A stretch of DNA of 64,000 bases from Anaeromyxobacter oryzae (GTDB lineage: Bacteria > Myxococcota > Myxococcia > Myxococcales > Anaeromyxobacteraceae), in NCBI RefSeq assembly GCF_023169945.1, contig NZ_AP025591.1, forward strand, positions 2,750,501 through 2,814,500, in the 5' to 3' direction. This document shows, piece after piece, positions 48,758 to 57,114 of the stretch; within the stretch, counting starts at the first letter, position 1, and each line of letters begins with the position of its first letter. A model generated the notes under the pieces. That model did no database searches and was not told the origin of the DNA. It was given only the letters and a program-made list of their open reading frames with translations. Made by a program: the position numbers and the translations under genes.

Positions 48758-49651
48758 ATGAGAGCCAATCTGCTCGGGCTCGCGGTCGTGGTCGTCTCCG
48801 GATGCGGGCTCCTCGATCCGCCCGGGCCTCCGGCGCGCGTCCTCGGGGATCCGGGCACGCGCGACGCGCCGTTCGCGCAGGCGACGGACCCTGGCGTCCC
48901 GGGGCAGATCGCTCCGAGGCCGCCGTTTCCCGGGTTCGCGCTCGCCTTTCACGACGAGTTCGACGGCGTCGCGCTCGACGAGAACAAGTGGAAGATCCTC
49001 CTCGGTCCCTGGCGGAGCGGCCTGGACGCCCGGGACACCATCCAGGTGAAGGACGGGCTCTTCTCGCTCACCGTCTTCACCGACACGGCGGGCGCCCATC
49101 ACGCGGGACGCATCACGACGGACGGTAGCTTCGAGGCGACGTACGGCTACTTCGAGATCCGGGCTCGGTTCCTCGACAGCGTGGGTCAGTGGTGCTCGTT
49201 CTTCCTCTGGCCCCGCACGATCAGGGACTCCGTTGGAGATCCGGGGACGTCAGGCGTCGAGATCGATGTGTTCGAGCATCGCGACGTGGATCAGTACGGC
49301 TCCGAGCTCCGGGACATGGTCCAGGCCGGCCTGATCTGGGCGGGGCCCGACAATGGCTGGGAAAGAGAGAACCGGATGCTGGCGCACCCGCTCGGCGCGC
49401 CGCTGAGCCACGCGTGGCACACCTACGCCGCGCTCTGGACGGACTCGCTCGTGACCTTCTACATCGACGAGATCCCGGTCTGGACTACGAGCGCTGCGCT
49501 CTCGCACCGGCCCGAGCCGATCTACGTCACCTGCGAGGTCTGGGACGGCGCGTGGGACGGCTCCGTCCCCGCGGGCGGCTACGGGACACGCGAGACGAGC
49601 ACCACCGGGATGGAGGTGGACTGGGTGCGCGTGTGGCAACGACCTCCCTGA
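48758..49651 (+). CDS. Family 16 glycoside hydrolase, lipoprotein
   Basis: A 297-residue protein with a lipobox VVSGC (Cys16), so probably an outer-membrane lipoprotein. The GH16 fold starts at about 60 (FHDEFDGVALDENKW). The catalytic block is Glu168, Asp170 and Glu173 in GVEIDVFEHRD. The strand YGYFEIRARFLDSVGQWCSFF and the final MEVDWVRVWQ are typical. Family members cut beta-1,3 or beta-1,4 glucans, galactans and similar. Its place in a polysaccharide locus suggests trimming or degradation of the product. Confidence 0.9.
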   Translation: MRANLLGLAVVVVSGCGLLDPPGPPARVLGDPGTRDAPFAQATDPGVPGQIAPRPPFPGFALAFHDEFDGVALDENKWKILLGPWRSGLDARDTIQVKDGLFSLTVFTDTAGAHHAGRITTDGSFEATYGYFEIRARFLDSVGQWCSFFLWPRTIRDSVGDPGTSGVEIDVFEHRDVDQYGSELRDMVQAGLIWAGPDNGWERENRMLAHPLGAPLSHAWHTYAALWTDSLVTFYIDEIPVWTTSAALSHRPEPIYVTCEVWDGAWDGSVPAGGYGTRETSTTGMEVDWVRVWQRPP

Positions 49652-49764
49652 GCGCGGGCGCTCCTGGCCGCGGCGAGCGGAGTCATGGCGAGAACCGTTC
49701 GTGGTGATCCCGTCGAACCACGAGCGGGAGCGGCGAGCCGGCCTTCGACAGGCTCTGGGGGCTG

Positions 49765-51234
49765 TCACACGTCCTGGCGTTCGATGTCCGGCCTCAGTCC
49801 GACGGCGTTCATGACGATCCCGTGCACGCGGACCCCGCTCGCGGAGAACCGCCGCACGGCGGCGACGACCTCGCGGAGCCGATGCTCGCCGCCGCGGATC
49901 ACGAGCAGGCCGAGCCCGGCGTGGCGCGCTGCGATGGTCGCGCCGGCGCCGGCGGCGAGGGGCGGGGTGACGACGATGACGACGTCGGCGGCGCGGGACA
50001 GCTCGTCCAGTACCGCAGCGAACCGCTCCGACGCGAGCAGGTCCGGCGCATCCGACGGCACCGTCCCGGCCGGGAGGAAGCGCACATTCGGCGAGGCGGT
50101 CTCCCGGAGCACCTCGGCGAGCCCTGCCTGCCCGCCGACGACCTCCGCGAGGCCCGGGCCGGGCTCGAGGCCGTAGGAGCGGTGGAGGTGCCCGCGGCGG
50201 AGCTCGGCGTCCACCACGACGACGCGACGCCCGAGCTCGCCGAGCAGGTGCGCGACGTTCACCGTGACGAACGAGGTACCCTCGCCGGCCGCGGGGGTGC
50301 TCACCGCCACGACGCGGCTCGGCGCGTCGAGCAGCTCGACCAGCAGGCCCGTCCGCAGCGCGCGGAGCGCCTCCACCGCAACGTCCTCGGGGCAGACGCT
50401 GGCGAGGATCGGGCTCGCGCCGCCGGCGCGCTCGGCGCAGCCCGCGCCCTGCTCCTGGCGAACGCTGAAGGGGACCGCGGCGTACACGCTCACGCCGGTG
50501 GCGCGCTCGATCGCGCCCGGCTCGTCGACGCGCACGAAGGGATGCCACGCGAGCGCGAGGGCGGCTCCGAGCGCCAGGCCGAGCAAGGCGGCGGCGGCCG
50601 CGGTCACGGCGCGCCGGGGCGCGACCGGGCTCACCGGGCGGCTCGCCGCGTCGAGGACGCGGATCCGGTCGATCACCGCCTCGCCCACGACGCGCAGCGC
50701 CTCGTCACGGGTGGAGAGACCAGACTCGAGGAGCGCGACCGCCCGCGCTGCCTCCGCCCTTCTCCGCTCCAGGTCCTGGCGGACGCACGCGGCGGCGATG
50801 GCGTCGAGGGTCGCCGCGAGCCGGCCCGGGTCCTCGCCGTCCAGCGTGAGCTGGAGGATCCCGGTGCCGTTCCCCTTCTCGATCACCCGCAACGCGTGGT
50901 GCAGGTCGTCGATGGCCTGCTCGCGGGAGACGTGGCGCGCGCCGTCTGGCTCGTCGACCGTCTCGAGGTGCAGCTCGTCGACGACCGCGCCGAGCAGGGT
51001 GCGCGATCCGATGCTCTCCATCGCCGCCTCGGTGGCGGAGCGCACGCCTACCTCTGCGCCCCTGCCGCCGCCGTCGCGCGCGTCCACGTGGAGCAGGAGC
51101 GTCGACCGGTACACCGGGCGAGCGAGGAGGCCGTACACGATCCCGGCGGCGAGCACCGCTACCGCGACGGACAGCACGAGCCGCCCGTGCCGGACGACGA
51201 CGTCCGCATACCGGGCGATCGAGGACTGCGGCAC
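49765..51234 (-). CDS. Degenerate Wzc-type paralogue (pseudo-tyrosine-kinase)
   Basis: A 489-residue protein with the Wzz-type chain-length domain (helices at about 18-38 and 212-230) and a BY-kinase-like domain (270-489). Key residues are altered: Walker A reads PAAGEGTS (314-321), with Thr in place of the Lys; the A' motif is VDAELRRG (341-348), with Glu for the second Asp; Walker B is VVIVVTPP (418-425), with Val for Asp. The C terminus lacks the tyrosine cluster. The coiled-coil part is much shorter than in the Wzc-like gene at 52408-54651. The rest aligns closely with that protein, so it is a diverged duplicate, probably inactive as a kinase. Confidence 0.8.
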   Translation of the reverse strand: MPQSSIARYADVVVRHGRLVLSVAVAVLAAGIVYGLLARPVYRSTLLLHVDARDGGGRGAEVGVRSATEAAMESIGSRTLLGAVVDELHLETVDEPDGARHVSREQAIDDLHHALRVIEKGNGTGILQLTLDGEDPGRLAATLDAIAAACVRQDLERRRAEAARAVALLESGLSTRDEALRVVGEAVIDRIRVLDAASRPVSPVAPRRAVTAAAAALLGLALGAALALAWHPFVRVDEPGAIERATGVSVYAAVPFSVRQEQGAGCAERAGGASPILASVCPEDVAVEALRALRTGLLVELLDAPSRVVAVSTPAAGEGTSFVTVNVAHLLGELGRRVVVVDAELRRGHLHRSYGLEPGPGLAEVVGGQAGLAEVLRETASPNVRFLPAGTVPSDAPDLLASERFAAVLDELSRAADVVIVVTPPLAAGAGATIAARHAGLGLLVIRGGEHRLREVVAAVRRFSASGVRVHGIVMNAVGLRPDIERQDV

Positions 51235-51243
51235 GACCCCATC

Positions 51244-52401
51244 TTACTGGAAGGTGTTCACCGTCCGGTTCCCGATGTCCGCGGTCTGCCAGATGCCCTG
51301 GATCGTCGGGAGGATCTGCGTCATGACCCGGTTCCAGTCGGTGAGGCGGTAAGCCGAGACGAACACCACGTCGAGCGGCTCGAGCTGGAACTGCACCGCG
51401 AGCAGGAGCGCGTCCGCGCTCGACGCGTCCAGCTTGAAGACGCGTGGCGCGTCGTAGCGCCCCCGGAAGACGTAGATCGCGCCCGGGTTCGAGGTGAGCG
51501 GGTCGAATCCCTGGGAATCGCCGATGGCCTCGGCGAGGCTCATCCGGCCCCGCGCCATGACCTTCGAGGACGGGCTCCGGACCTCGCCGAGCACGAACAC
51601 CTTGTTCTCGAGTCGGCTCGGCACGTGGAGGACGTCCCCGTCCTGCAGCACCCAGTTCTGCGAGACGTCCCCCTGGTCGTAGAGCGCCTGGAGATCCAGC
51701 GCGATCGTCTTGCCGTCGCGCGTGAGGGTCACGCCTCGCGTCCACGCGTCGGGCCCGAGGCCGTGCGCCGCCGCGATCGCGTCCTGCACGCGCAGCGGCA
51801 CGTCGGTGATGGGCAGCGTCGAGGGCTGGAGCACGTCGCCGGTGACCTGGACACGCTTTCCGCGGAACGCCGCGACGCGGACGTCGAGCTGCGGGTTCTC
51901 CACGTACGTGCGGAGCTTCTCCGTCAGGAGGGCGCGGATCTCGGGGAGCGTCTTCCCCACGACGGGGACGACCCCGACGAACGGGTAGAACATCGTCCCG
52001 TCGGCCTGGACCATGTTGCCCGCCGCCTCGGCGGCGCGGAACTCGCCGGCCGGGATCGTCAGCTCCGGGTGATCCCAGACGATCACCGAGAGGACGTCGA
52101 ACGGCGCGACCCGGTACTGGTACGGCCCCTCGACGGCCGGCTCGTGCGCGCGGCGCTCGACCGCCGCCGCGCGCGCGTTCGCCTGGTCGACGAGGACCGC
52201 GGGCGTGATCGGGACGATCTCGAGCGGCCCGGTCGCGGTCTGCCGCGAGGTCATTCCCGTCTCCGAGGCGTGCAGCCCCGGAGCGATGGCCGCGCACCCG
52301 GTCGCCGACAGGACGAGCGCGAGGACGGGCACGAGCACCGCGCGAGCGGCGGGCGAGGCGGACGTTCTTCCCTGGGCAGAGCCGGCGACTTCTTCGTGCA
52401 T
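51244..52401 (-). CDS. wza: Wza-type polysaccharide export lipoprotein
   Basis: A 385-residue outer-membrane export protein. The signal sequence ends in the lipobox LSATGC. The polysaccharide-export domain begins near 95 (YQYRVAPFDVLSVIVWDHPEL), then SLBB-like repeats (KRVQVTGDVLQPSTLPITDVP and NKVFVLGEVRSPSSKVMARG). It has the C-terminal amphipathic end DWNRVMTQILPTIQGIW of Wza, which forms the outer-membrane pore. It sits between the two BY-kinase-type genes with 6 and 9 bp gaps, as expected for a polysaccharide export unit. Confidence 0.92.
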   Translation of the reverse strand: MHEEVAGSAQGRTSASPAARAVLVPVLALVLSATGCAAIAPGLHASETGMTSRQTATGPLEIVPITPAVLVDQANARAAAVERRAHEPAVEGPYQYRVAPFDVLSVIVWDHPELTIPAGEFRAAEAAGNMVQADGTMFYPFVGVVPVVGKTLPEIRALLTEKLRTYVENPQLDVRVAAFRGKRVQVTGDVLQPSTLPITDVPLRVQDAIAAAHGLGPDAWTRGVTLTRDGKTIALDLQALYDQGDVSQNWVLQDGDVLHVPSRLENKVFVLGEVRSPSSKVMARGRMSLAEAIGDSQGFDPLTSNPGAIYVFRGRYDAPRVFKLDASSADALLLAVQFQLEPLDVVFVSAYRLTDWNRVMTQILPTIQGIWQTADIGNRTVNTFQ

Positions 52402-52407
52402 TGGCGA

Positions 52408-54651
52408 TCAGCGGTAGTGGTACTGGTAGTGGTAGGCGCTCCGGCGGCCGAGGCCGCGCTCGAGCGCGACGCCATTCATCACGATCCCGTGCAGCCGGAT
52501 CCGGCTCCGCGCCATCTGGCGGACCGCGGCGGTGATCTCGCCGGCCGGGTGCTTCCCGGACCAGATCACGAACAGGTTCACGCCCGCGCGCCGCGCCACG
52601 ACGAGGCCGTCGGTGACCGCCAGCACGGGCGGCGTGTCCACGAGCACGACGTCGAACGTCCGCGAGAGCTCCGCGAGCACCCGCTCGAATCGCTCCGAGC
52701 CGAGCAGCTCGGCCGGGTTGGGCGGCAGCGTACCGGTGGTGAGGACGCGGACGCTCGGCAGCGACGTCGGGCGGAGCGCGTCGGCCAGGGGCAGGTGCCC
52801 CGTGACGACCTCCGTGAGCCCCTGCGCGCGGTCGACGCCGTACATCCGGTGGAGGTGCCCGCGGCGCAGGTCGGCGTCCACGATCACGACGCGCTTCCCG
52901 GTCTCCCCGAGCACGTGGGCGAGGTTCACGGTGACGAAGGACTTGCCGACCGACGGCGCGGGGCCACCGACGGTGACGATGTTGTTCGGCGCGTCGAGCA
53001 GCTCGAACTCGAGGCTCGTCCGGAGGCTCCGGAGCGCCTCGATGGCGAGGTCCTTCGGATCGACCTCGGCGAGGAGCGGCGGGCGCCCGCCCTCGCGCTC
53101 CGACCGGCGGAGGTTCGTCGACTGGACCGCGCTGTAGGGGATGGACGCGTGGACGCCGACCCCGGCCGCGCGCTCCACCGCCGCGGGATCCTCGACGCCC
53201 GGATCGAGCGCGTGGAGGGCGAACGCCGCCGCGAGACCCGCAGCGAGGCCGAGGAGCACGGAGAGGAGCACCACCGCGCCACGCCTCGGCGAGATCGGCG
53301 TGAGCGGCACGACCGCCGCGTCGAGGACGCGGACGTTCCCGACCGTCCCCTCCTTCACGACCTTCAGCTCCTGCGCCCGGTTCAGCACGGTCAGGTACAG
53401 CTCGTTCGCGACCTTCAAGTCGCGGAGCAGCCGGGCCGACTCGAGCTCGTGCGCCGGGAGCCGGCGGAACTGCGTGTCGAGCACTGCGCGCTCGGCCGCG
53501 AGCCGGTCGAGCTTCTGCTTCATCGCCGCGAGGGCCGGGTGGGCGTCCGTGAACTTCTGCCTGAGGGCGGCGTACTCGACCTGCAGCTCGGAGGAGGCCT
53601 TCTCGATGTCCGCGGCGCGCGCGACCGCCGCCTGCGTCTCGAGGCTCACGTCCACGCTGCCGCGCTTCGACTGGTAACCCTCCATGGCGTGCTCGGCCGC
53701 CTGGAGGTTCCTCTGGAGCACCGGGAGCTGGGACTCGAGGAACTCGAGCGTCTTCCCGGCCGCGGCGCTCTTCCGCTCGACGTTCTGGCGGACGTATGCC
53801 TGGGCCAGCGCGTCGAGGATCGCGGCGGTTCGGCCCGCGTCGGCGCCGTCGAGCGTCATCTGCATGATGCCGGTCTTCTTGCCGCGCTCGGCGACACGGA
53901 GATCGTCCTGCAGGTTGGCGATCGCGTCCGTCCGCGGGACGGCGGCGACGCGGAACTCGGTCCCCGGCCGCGCCACCAGCTCGGCGACGAAGACCTCCAC
54001 GCCGTCCGGGGAGCGGGCGACCTCGCCGACCTTCCCTTCCAGGGCGCCGGCGCCGTCCGGGCCGCGCAGGGCGAACCGGCCGCCCTCCTTCGCCTCCAGC
54101 ACGAACCGCTCGCGAGAGAGATCGGGCGGGATGGAGAAGCGGGTCACCTGGATCCGCTCGCCGCCCCACGCGTAACGGCCGAGGCCGAGCGGGGCCGGCG
54201 CGACGGTCGCGCCGCGGTGGCGCCGAGCGATGGCCGCGCCGACGAGCGGGAACCTCCGCGGCGTCGCCTGGACGTCGAGGTGGAGCACGTCCACCACGCC
54301 GCCGACGAGCGAGCGGGAACGGAGGATCTCCATCTCGGTGTCGGCCGGAGACGCGTCGCCGAACATCGCGGAGAGGTCGCCGAGCGCGCCGAGCATCAGG
54401 CCGGCGTTCCGGTCCTCGACCTGCAGGAGCACGTCGGACCGGTATACCGGCGTGGCGAGCACGGCGTACGCGACGCCGGCGAGGATCGACAGCGCGGCGA
54501 CCGCCGCCACGAGCCAGCGACGCCGGACGATGACGTCGAGGTACTCGCCGAGCGTCGGCTCCGGCGGCGCGTCGGCGACCGCCTCGGGCGCGCGCGGCGC
54601 CGGATCCGGCACCACCTCGAGCGTGGCGTCTCCTCTCCTCGGCGGTGTCAT
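52408..54651 (-). CDS. wzc: Wzc-type tyrosine autokinase and chain-length regulator
   Basis: A 747-residue inner-membrane protein. The Wzz domain has helices at about 45-65 (LVAAVAALSILAGVAYAVL) and 440-465, with a long periplasmic coiled coil between (LEFLESQLPVLQRNLQAAEH). The BY-kinase domain has Walker A GPAPSVGKS (563-571), A' VDADLRRG and Walker B VVLVDTPP. The C-terminal tyrosine cluster YHYQYHY (Tyr740, 742, 744, 746) is intact. Autophosphorylation controls polymer export with Wza and the phosphatase. The ATG at 54651 starts just before MTPPRRGDATLEVV; upstream codons look non-coding. Confidence 0.93.
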   Translation of the reverse strand: MTPPRRGDATLEVVPDPAPRAPEAVADAPPEPTLGEYLDVIVRRRWLVAAVAALSILAGVAYAVLATPVYRSDVLLQVEDRNAGLMLGALGDLSAMFGDASPADTEMEILRSRSLVGGVVDVLHLDVQATPRRFPLVGAAIARRHRGATVAPAPLGLGRYAWGGERIQVTRFSIPPDLSRERFVLEAKEGGRFALRGPDGAGALEGKVGEVARSPDGVEVFVAELVARPGTEFRVAAVPRTDAIANLQDDLRVAERGKKTGIMQMTLDGADAGRTAAILDALAQAYVRQNVERKSAAAGKTLEFLESQLPVLQRNLQAAEHAMEGYQSKRGSVDVSLETQAAVARAADIEKASSELQVEYAALRQKFTDAHPALAAMKQKLDRLAAERAVLDTQFRRLPAHELESARLLRDLKVANELYLTVLNRAQELKVVKEGTVGNVRVLDAAVVPLTPISPRRGAVVLLSVLLGLAAGLAAAFALHALDPGVEDPAAVERAAGVGVHASIPYSAVQSTNLRRSEREGGRPPLLAEVDPKDLAIEALRSLRTSLEFELLDAPNNIVTVGGPAPSVGKSFVTVNLAHVLGETGKRVVIVDADLRRGHLHRMYGVDRAQGLTEVVTGHLPLADALRPTSLPSVRVLTTGTLPPNPAELLGSERFERVLAELSRTFDVVLVDTPPVLAVTDGLVVARRAGVNLFVIWSGKHPAGEITAAVRQMARSRIRLHGIVMNGVALERGLGRRSAYHYQYHYR

Positions 54652-54676
54652 CCCTCGTTCCCCCTTGCTGCCCTGC

Positions 54677-55123
54677 TCAAGCGCCGCTCCAGAACGCCCG
54701 GCCGAACGCCTCGAGGCCGGCCTCGATGGCCGCGAGCGCCTCCTCGAACGCGGCGCGGCCGCGGCGGTACGGATCGGCCACGTCGTATCGACCGAACCGC
54801 CCAATCCGGTGAACCTTGCCGCGCGCGAGCGGCGCGAGGTCCTGCACCGCCTGCCGCTGCCCCTCCTCCATCACGAGGATGAGCTCGAAGCCGGCGGCCA
54901 GCTCGGGCGTGAGCTGGCGGGCCCGGTGCGCCGACAGGTCCAGGCCTCGCGCGGCGACGACCGCCTGCGCCTCCGCATCCGCGGGGCGCCCCACGAGCGC
55001 CGCGATGCCGGCGGACTCGACGCGGGCGCCGCGACGCGCCTCGAAGCGCCGGCGCAGGAGGGCCTCCGCCATGGGGCTCCGGCAGATGTTCGCGGTGCAC
55101 ACGATGAGGACGCTGTCGAGCAT
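54677..55123 (-). CDS. Low-molecular-weight protein tyrosine phosphatase (Wzb-like)
   Basis: A 148-residue phosphatase. The catalytic loop CTANICRSP starts with Cys9 and ends with Arg15 and Ser16 (Cx5R). The general-acid Asp is in DVADPYRRG near 115. Such enzymes dephosphorylate the tyrosine tail of the Wzc-type kinase, encoded 25 bp downstream. The ATG at 55123 gives the usual start MLDSVLIVCTANICRS. Confidence 0.93.
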   Translation of the reverse strand: MLDSVLIVCTANICRSPMAEALLRRRFEARRGARVESAGIAALVGRPADAEAQAVVAARGLDLSAHRARQLTPELAAGFELILVMEEGQRQAVQDLAPLARGKVHRIGRFGRYDVADPYRRGRAAFEEALAAIEAGLEAFGRAFWSGA

Positions 55124-55359
55124 GGAGGCTGGGTCGCTCGCGCGGGCGCGAGATCCTTCCGGTCGGACGGTCGGGACGGCTGGGCCGGGCGGTGCGAGCG
55201 GCGGCGCCGGGCTGCCGGAAGCCGCGCATCCTAGACGAGCCGGACGCCCCAGTCGAGGTACGGGCCGCACCCAGATGAGGGGACAGACGCCCGCTCAGTA
55301 AGTGAACCATCCCCGAGGGAGCGAGCGCCCGCACGCGGCCCAGGAATCGAGGGAAAACC

Positions 55360-57102
55360 CTACGCCCGCAGGAGCTGCCGCTCCACGAGGCGCCGGTACA
55401 CACCACCCTGCGCCATCAGCGCCGCGTGCCGGCCCGCCTCGACCACCACGCCTCCGTCCACGACCACGACCCGATCCGCTCCCGCGACGGTCGACAGCCG
55501 GTGTGCGATCACGATGGCGGTCCGCCCTCGCATCAACGCCGCGAGCGCGTCCTGCACGAGCGCCTCGGACTCCGCGTCGAGCGCGCTCGTCGCCTCGTCG
55601 AGGAGGAGGATGCGCGGATCCTTCAGCACCGCGCGAGCGATGGCGATGCGCTGGCGCTGCCCGCCGGAGAGCTGCTGCCCGCGCTCGCCGACGCGCGTCG
55701 CGTAGCCATCCGGGAATGCGGAGACGAACCCGTGCGCGTGCGCGGCGCGGCAGGCGGCCTCGACCTCGGCGCGGCTCGCGCCGGGCCGGCCGTAGCGCAC
55801 GTTGTCCTCGATGGACGCCGAGAAGAGGATCGGCTCCTGCGATACGACGCCCACCTGCGCGCGCAGCCACGCGGGGTCGAGCGCGCGGAGGTCGTGCCCG
55901 TCGAGGAGGACCCGCCCCGCGGTCGGATCGTAGAGACGGCCGAGGAGCGCGCCGAGGGTGGTCTTCCCCGAGCCCGACGGCCCGACGAGCGCGACCACCT
56001 CGCCCGGCGCGATCTCGAGGTCGACACCCTGGAGCACCTCGACGTCGGGGCGGGTCGGGTACGCGAAGCGGACGCCCTCGTAGCCGATGCGTCCCTCGCA
56101 CCCCACGAGCCGGACGCCGCCCTCGAGCGGCATCGCGGGGATCCGGTCGAGGAGCGCGAGCACCTTCTCGGCCGCCCCGAGCGCCTGCATCGCGTCGGAC
56201 CAGCTCTCGGCGAGCGACGAGAAGCTCATCGCGACGAGCAGCGTGTAGACGAGGAACGCGGTGAGCGCGCCGGGCGTGAGCGCGCCCCGCGCCACCAGGA
56301 GGCCGCCGTACCCGAGCACCGCCGCGGCCGCCGCGTAGACGCCGGTGGATGCGCCCCCCATGAACCCGGCCGCGGCCCACGCACGGCGCCGCGCGGCGGC
56401 GTACGCGTCCGCGATGGCGCGCCGGTAGCGGGCCGCCTCGGAGCGCTCGGCGACGAAGGAGCGGACCGTCCGGATCGCCGAGAACGACTCCTCGGCGACG
56501 TGGGAGGCGTCGGCGAGCGCGTCCTGGTAGCGGCGGGCGAGGGCGCGGACCTTGCGCCCGTAGATCACCGCGCCGATGGCGACCGGCGGAACGACGAGCA
56601 GCATCACGAGCGTGAGGCGCGGCGAGGTGACGAGGAGCAGCGCGACGCCGCCCACCGCCGTGATGGCGTGGCGAAGCGTCATCGACAGCTGGCCGGCGAG
56701 GAGGCCTTGCAGGCTCGCGGCGTCCGCGCCGAGCCGGGAAAGGAGATCGCCGGTGCGGGACCCGTCGAAGAACGCGACCTCCTGCGAGACGAGGCTCTCG
56801 TAGAGCTGCTCGCGGATGCGCCGGACGCCGCGCTCGCCGGCGAGGGAGAAGAGGACGTGGCGTCCTGCGACCGCGAGCCCCTGCAGGACCGCGAGCGCCC
56901 CGAGCCACAGCGCGACCCGCGCCAGGCGATGTGGATCGGCGCCGGCGATGGCGCCGTCCACGATGGCGCGGATGCCCTGCGGGTACACGAGCGCGAGCCC
57001 CGCGCCGAGGACGAGGAGGACGGTGCCTCCGGTGAGGGCCGGCCACTCCTTGCGGAGGAGCGCGGCGAGGCGGCGGGCGGTGCGCGCGCGAGACGTCGTC
57101 AC
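55360..57102 (-). CDS. ABC exporter, MsbA/lipid-exporter type
   Basis: A 580-residue fused half-transporter. Six membrane helices occupy about 25-310. The ATPase has Walker A GPSGSGKTT, signature LSGGQRQRIAIARAVL, Walker B ILLLDEATSALD and the switch His in IVIAHRLST. It resembles MsbA and other type IV exporters (lipid A, lipid-linked glycans, peptides). Its position in the polysaccharide locus suggests glycolipid or repeat-unit export. GTG start at 57102. Confidence 0.9.
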   Translation of the reverse strand: MTTSRARTARRLAALLRKEWPALTGGTVLLVLGAGLALVYPQGIRAIVDGAIAGADPHRLARVALWLGALAVLQGLAVAGRHVLFSLAGERGVRRIREQLYESLVSQEVAFFDGSRTGDLLSRLGADAASLQGLLAGQLSMTLRHAITAVGGVALLLVTSPRLTLVMLLVVPPVAIGAVIYGRKVRALARRYQDALADASHVAEESFSAIRTVRSFVAERSEAARYRRAIADAYAAARRRAWAAAGFMGGASTGVYAAAAAVLGYGGLLVARGALTPGALTAFLVYTLLVAMSFSSLAESWSDAMQALGAAEKVLALLDRIPAMPLEGGVRLVGCEGRIGYEGVRFAYPTRPDVEVLQGVDLEIAPGEVVALVGPSGSGKTTLGALLGRLYDPTAGRVLLDGHDLRALDPAWLRAQVGVVSQEPILFSASIEDNVRYGRPGASRAEVEAACRAAHAHGFVSAFPDGYATRVGERGQQLSGGQRQRIAIARAVLKDPRILLLDEATSALDAESEALVQDALAALMRGRTAIVIAHRLSTVAGADRVVVVDGGVVVEAGRHAALMAQGGVYRRLVERQLLRA

Positions 57103-57114
57103 GCGCAGGACTTA

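Noticed and set aside
49738..49765. Further copy of the palindromic element (CCTTCGACAGGCTCTGGGG)
   Set aside because: Only half of the element is recognisable and no partner arm follows, so it was not counted.
49822..54882. A very long plus-strand open frame of about 1686 codons across the Wza/Wzc genes
   Set aside because: It lies antisense to well-supported genes and has Arg/Asp/Val-rich low-complexity translation, as expected from G/C-biased third positions. The same applies to other long shadows, such as 307-3018, 26672-30061 and 34959-38315 on the plus strand.
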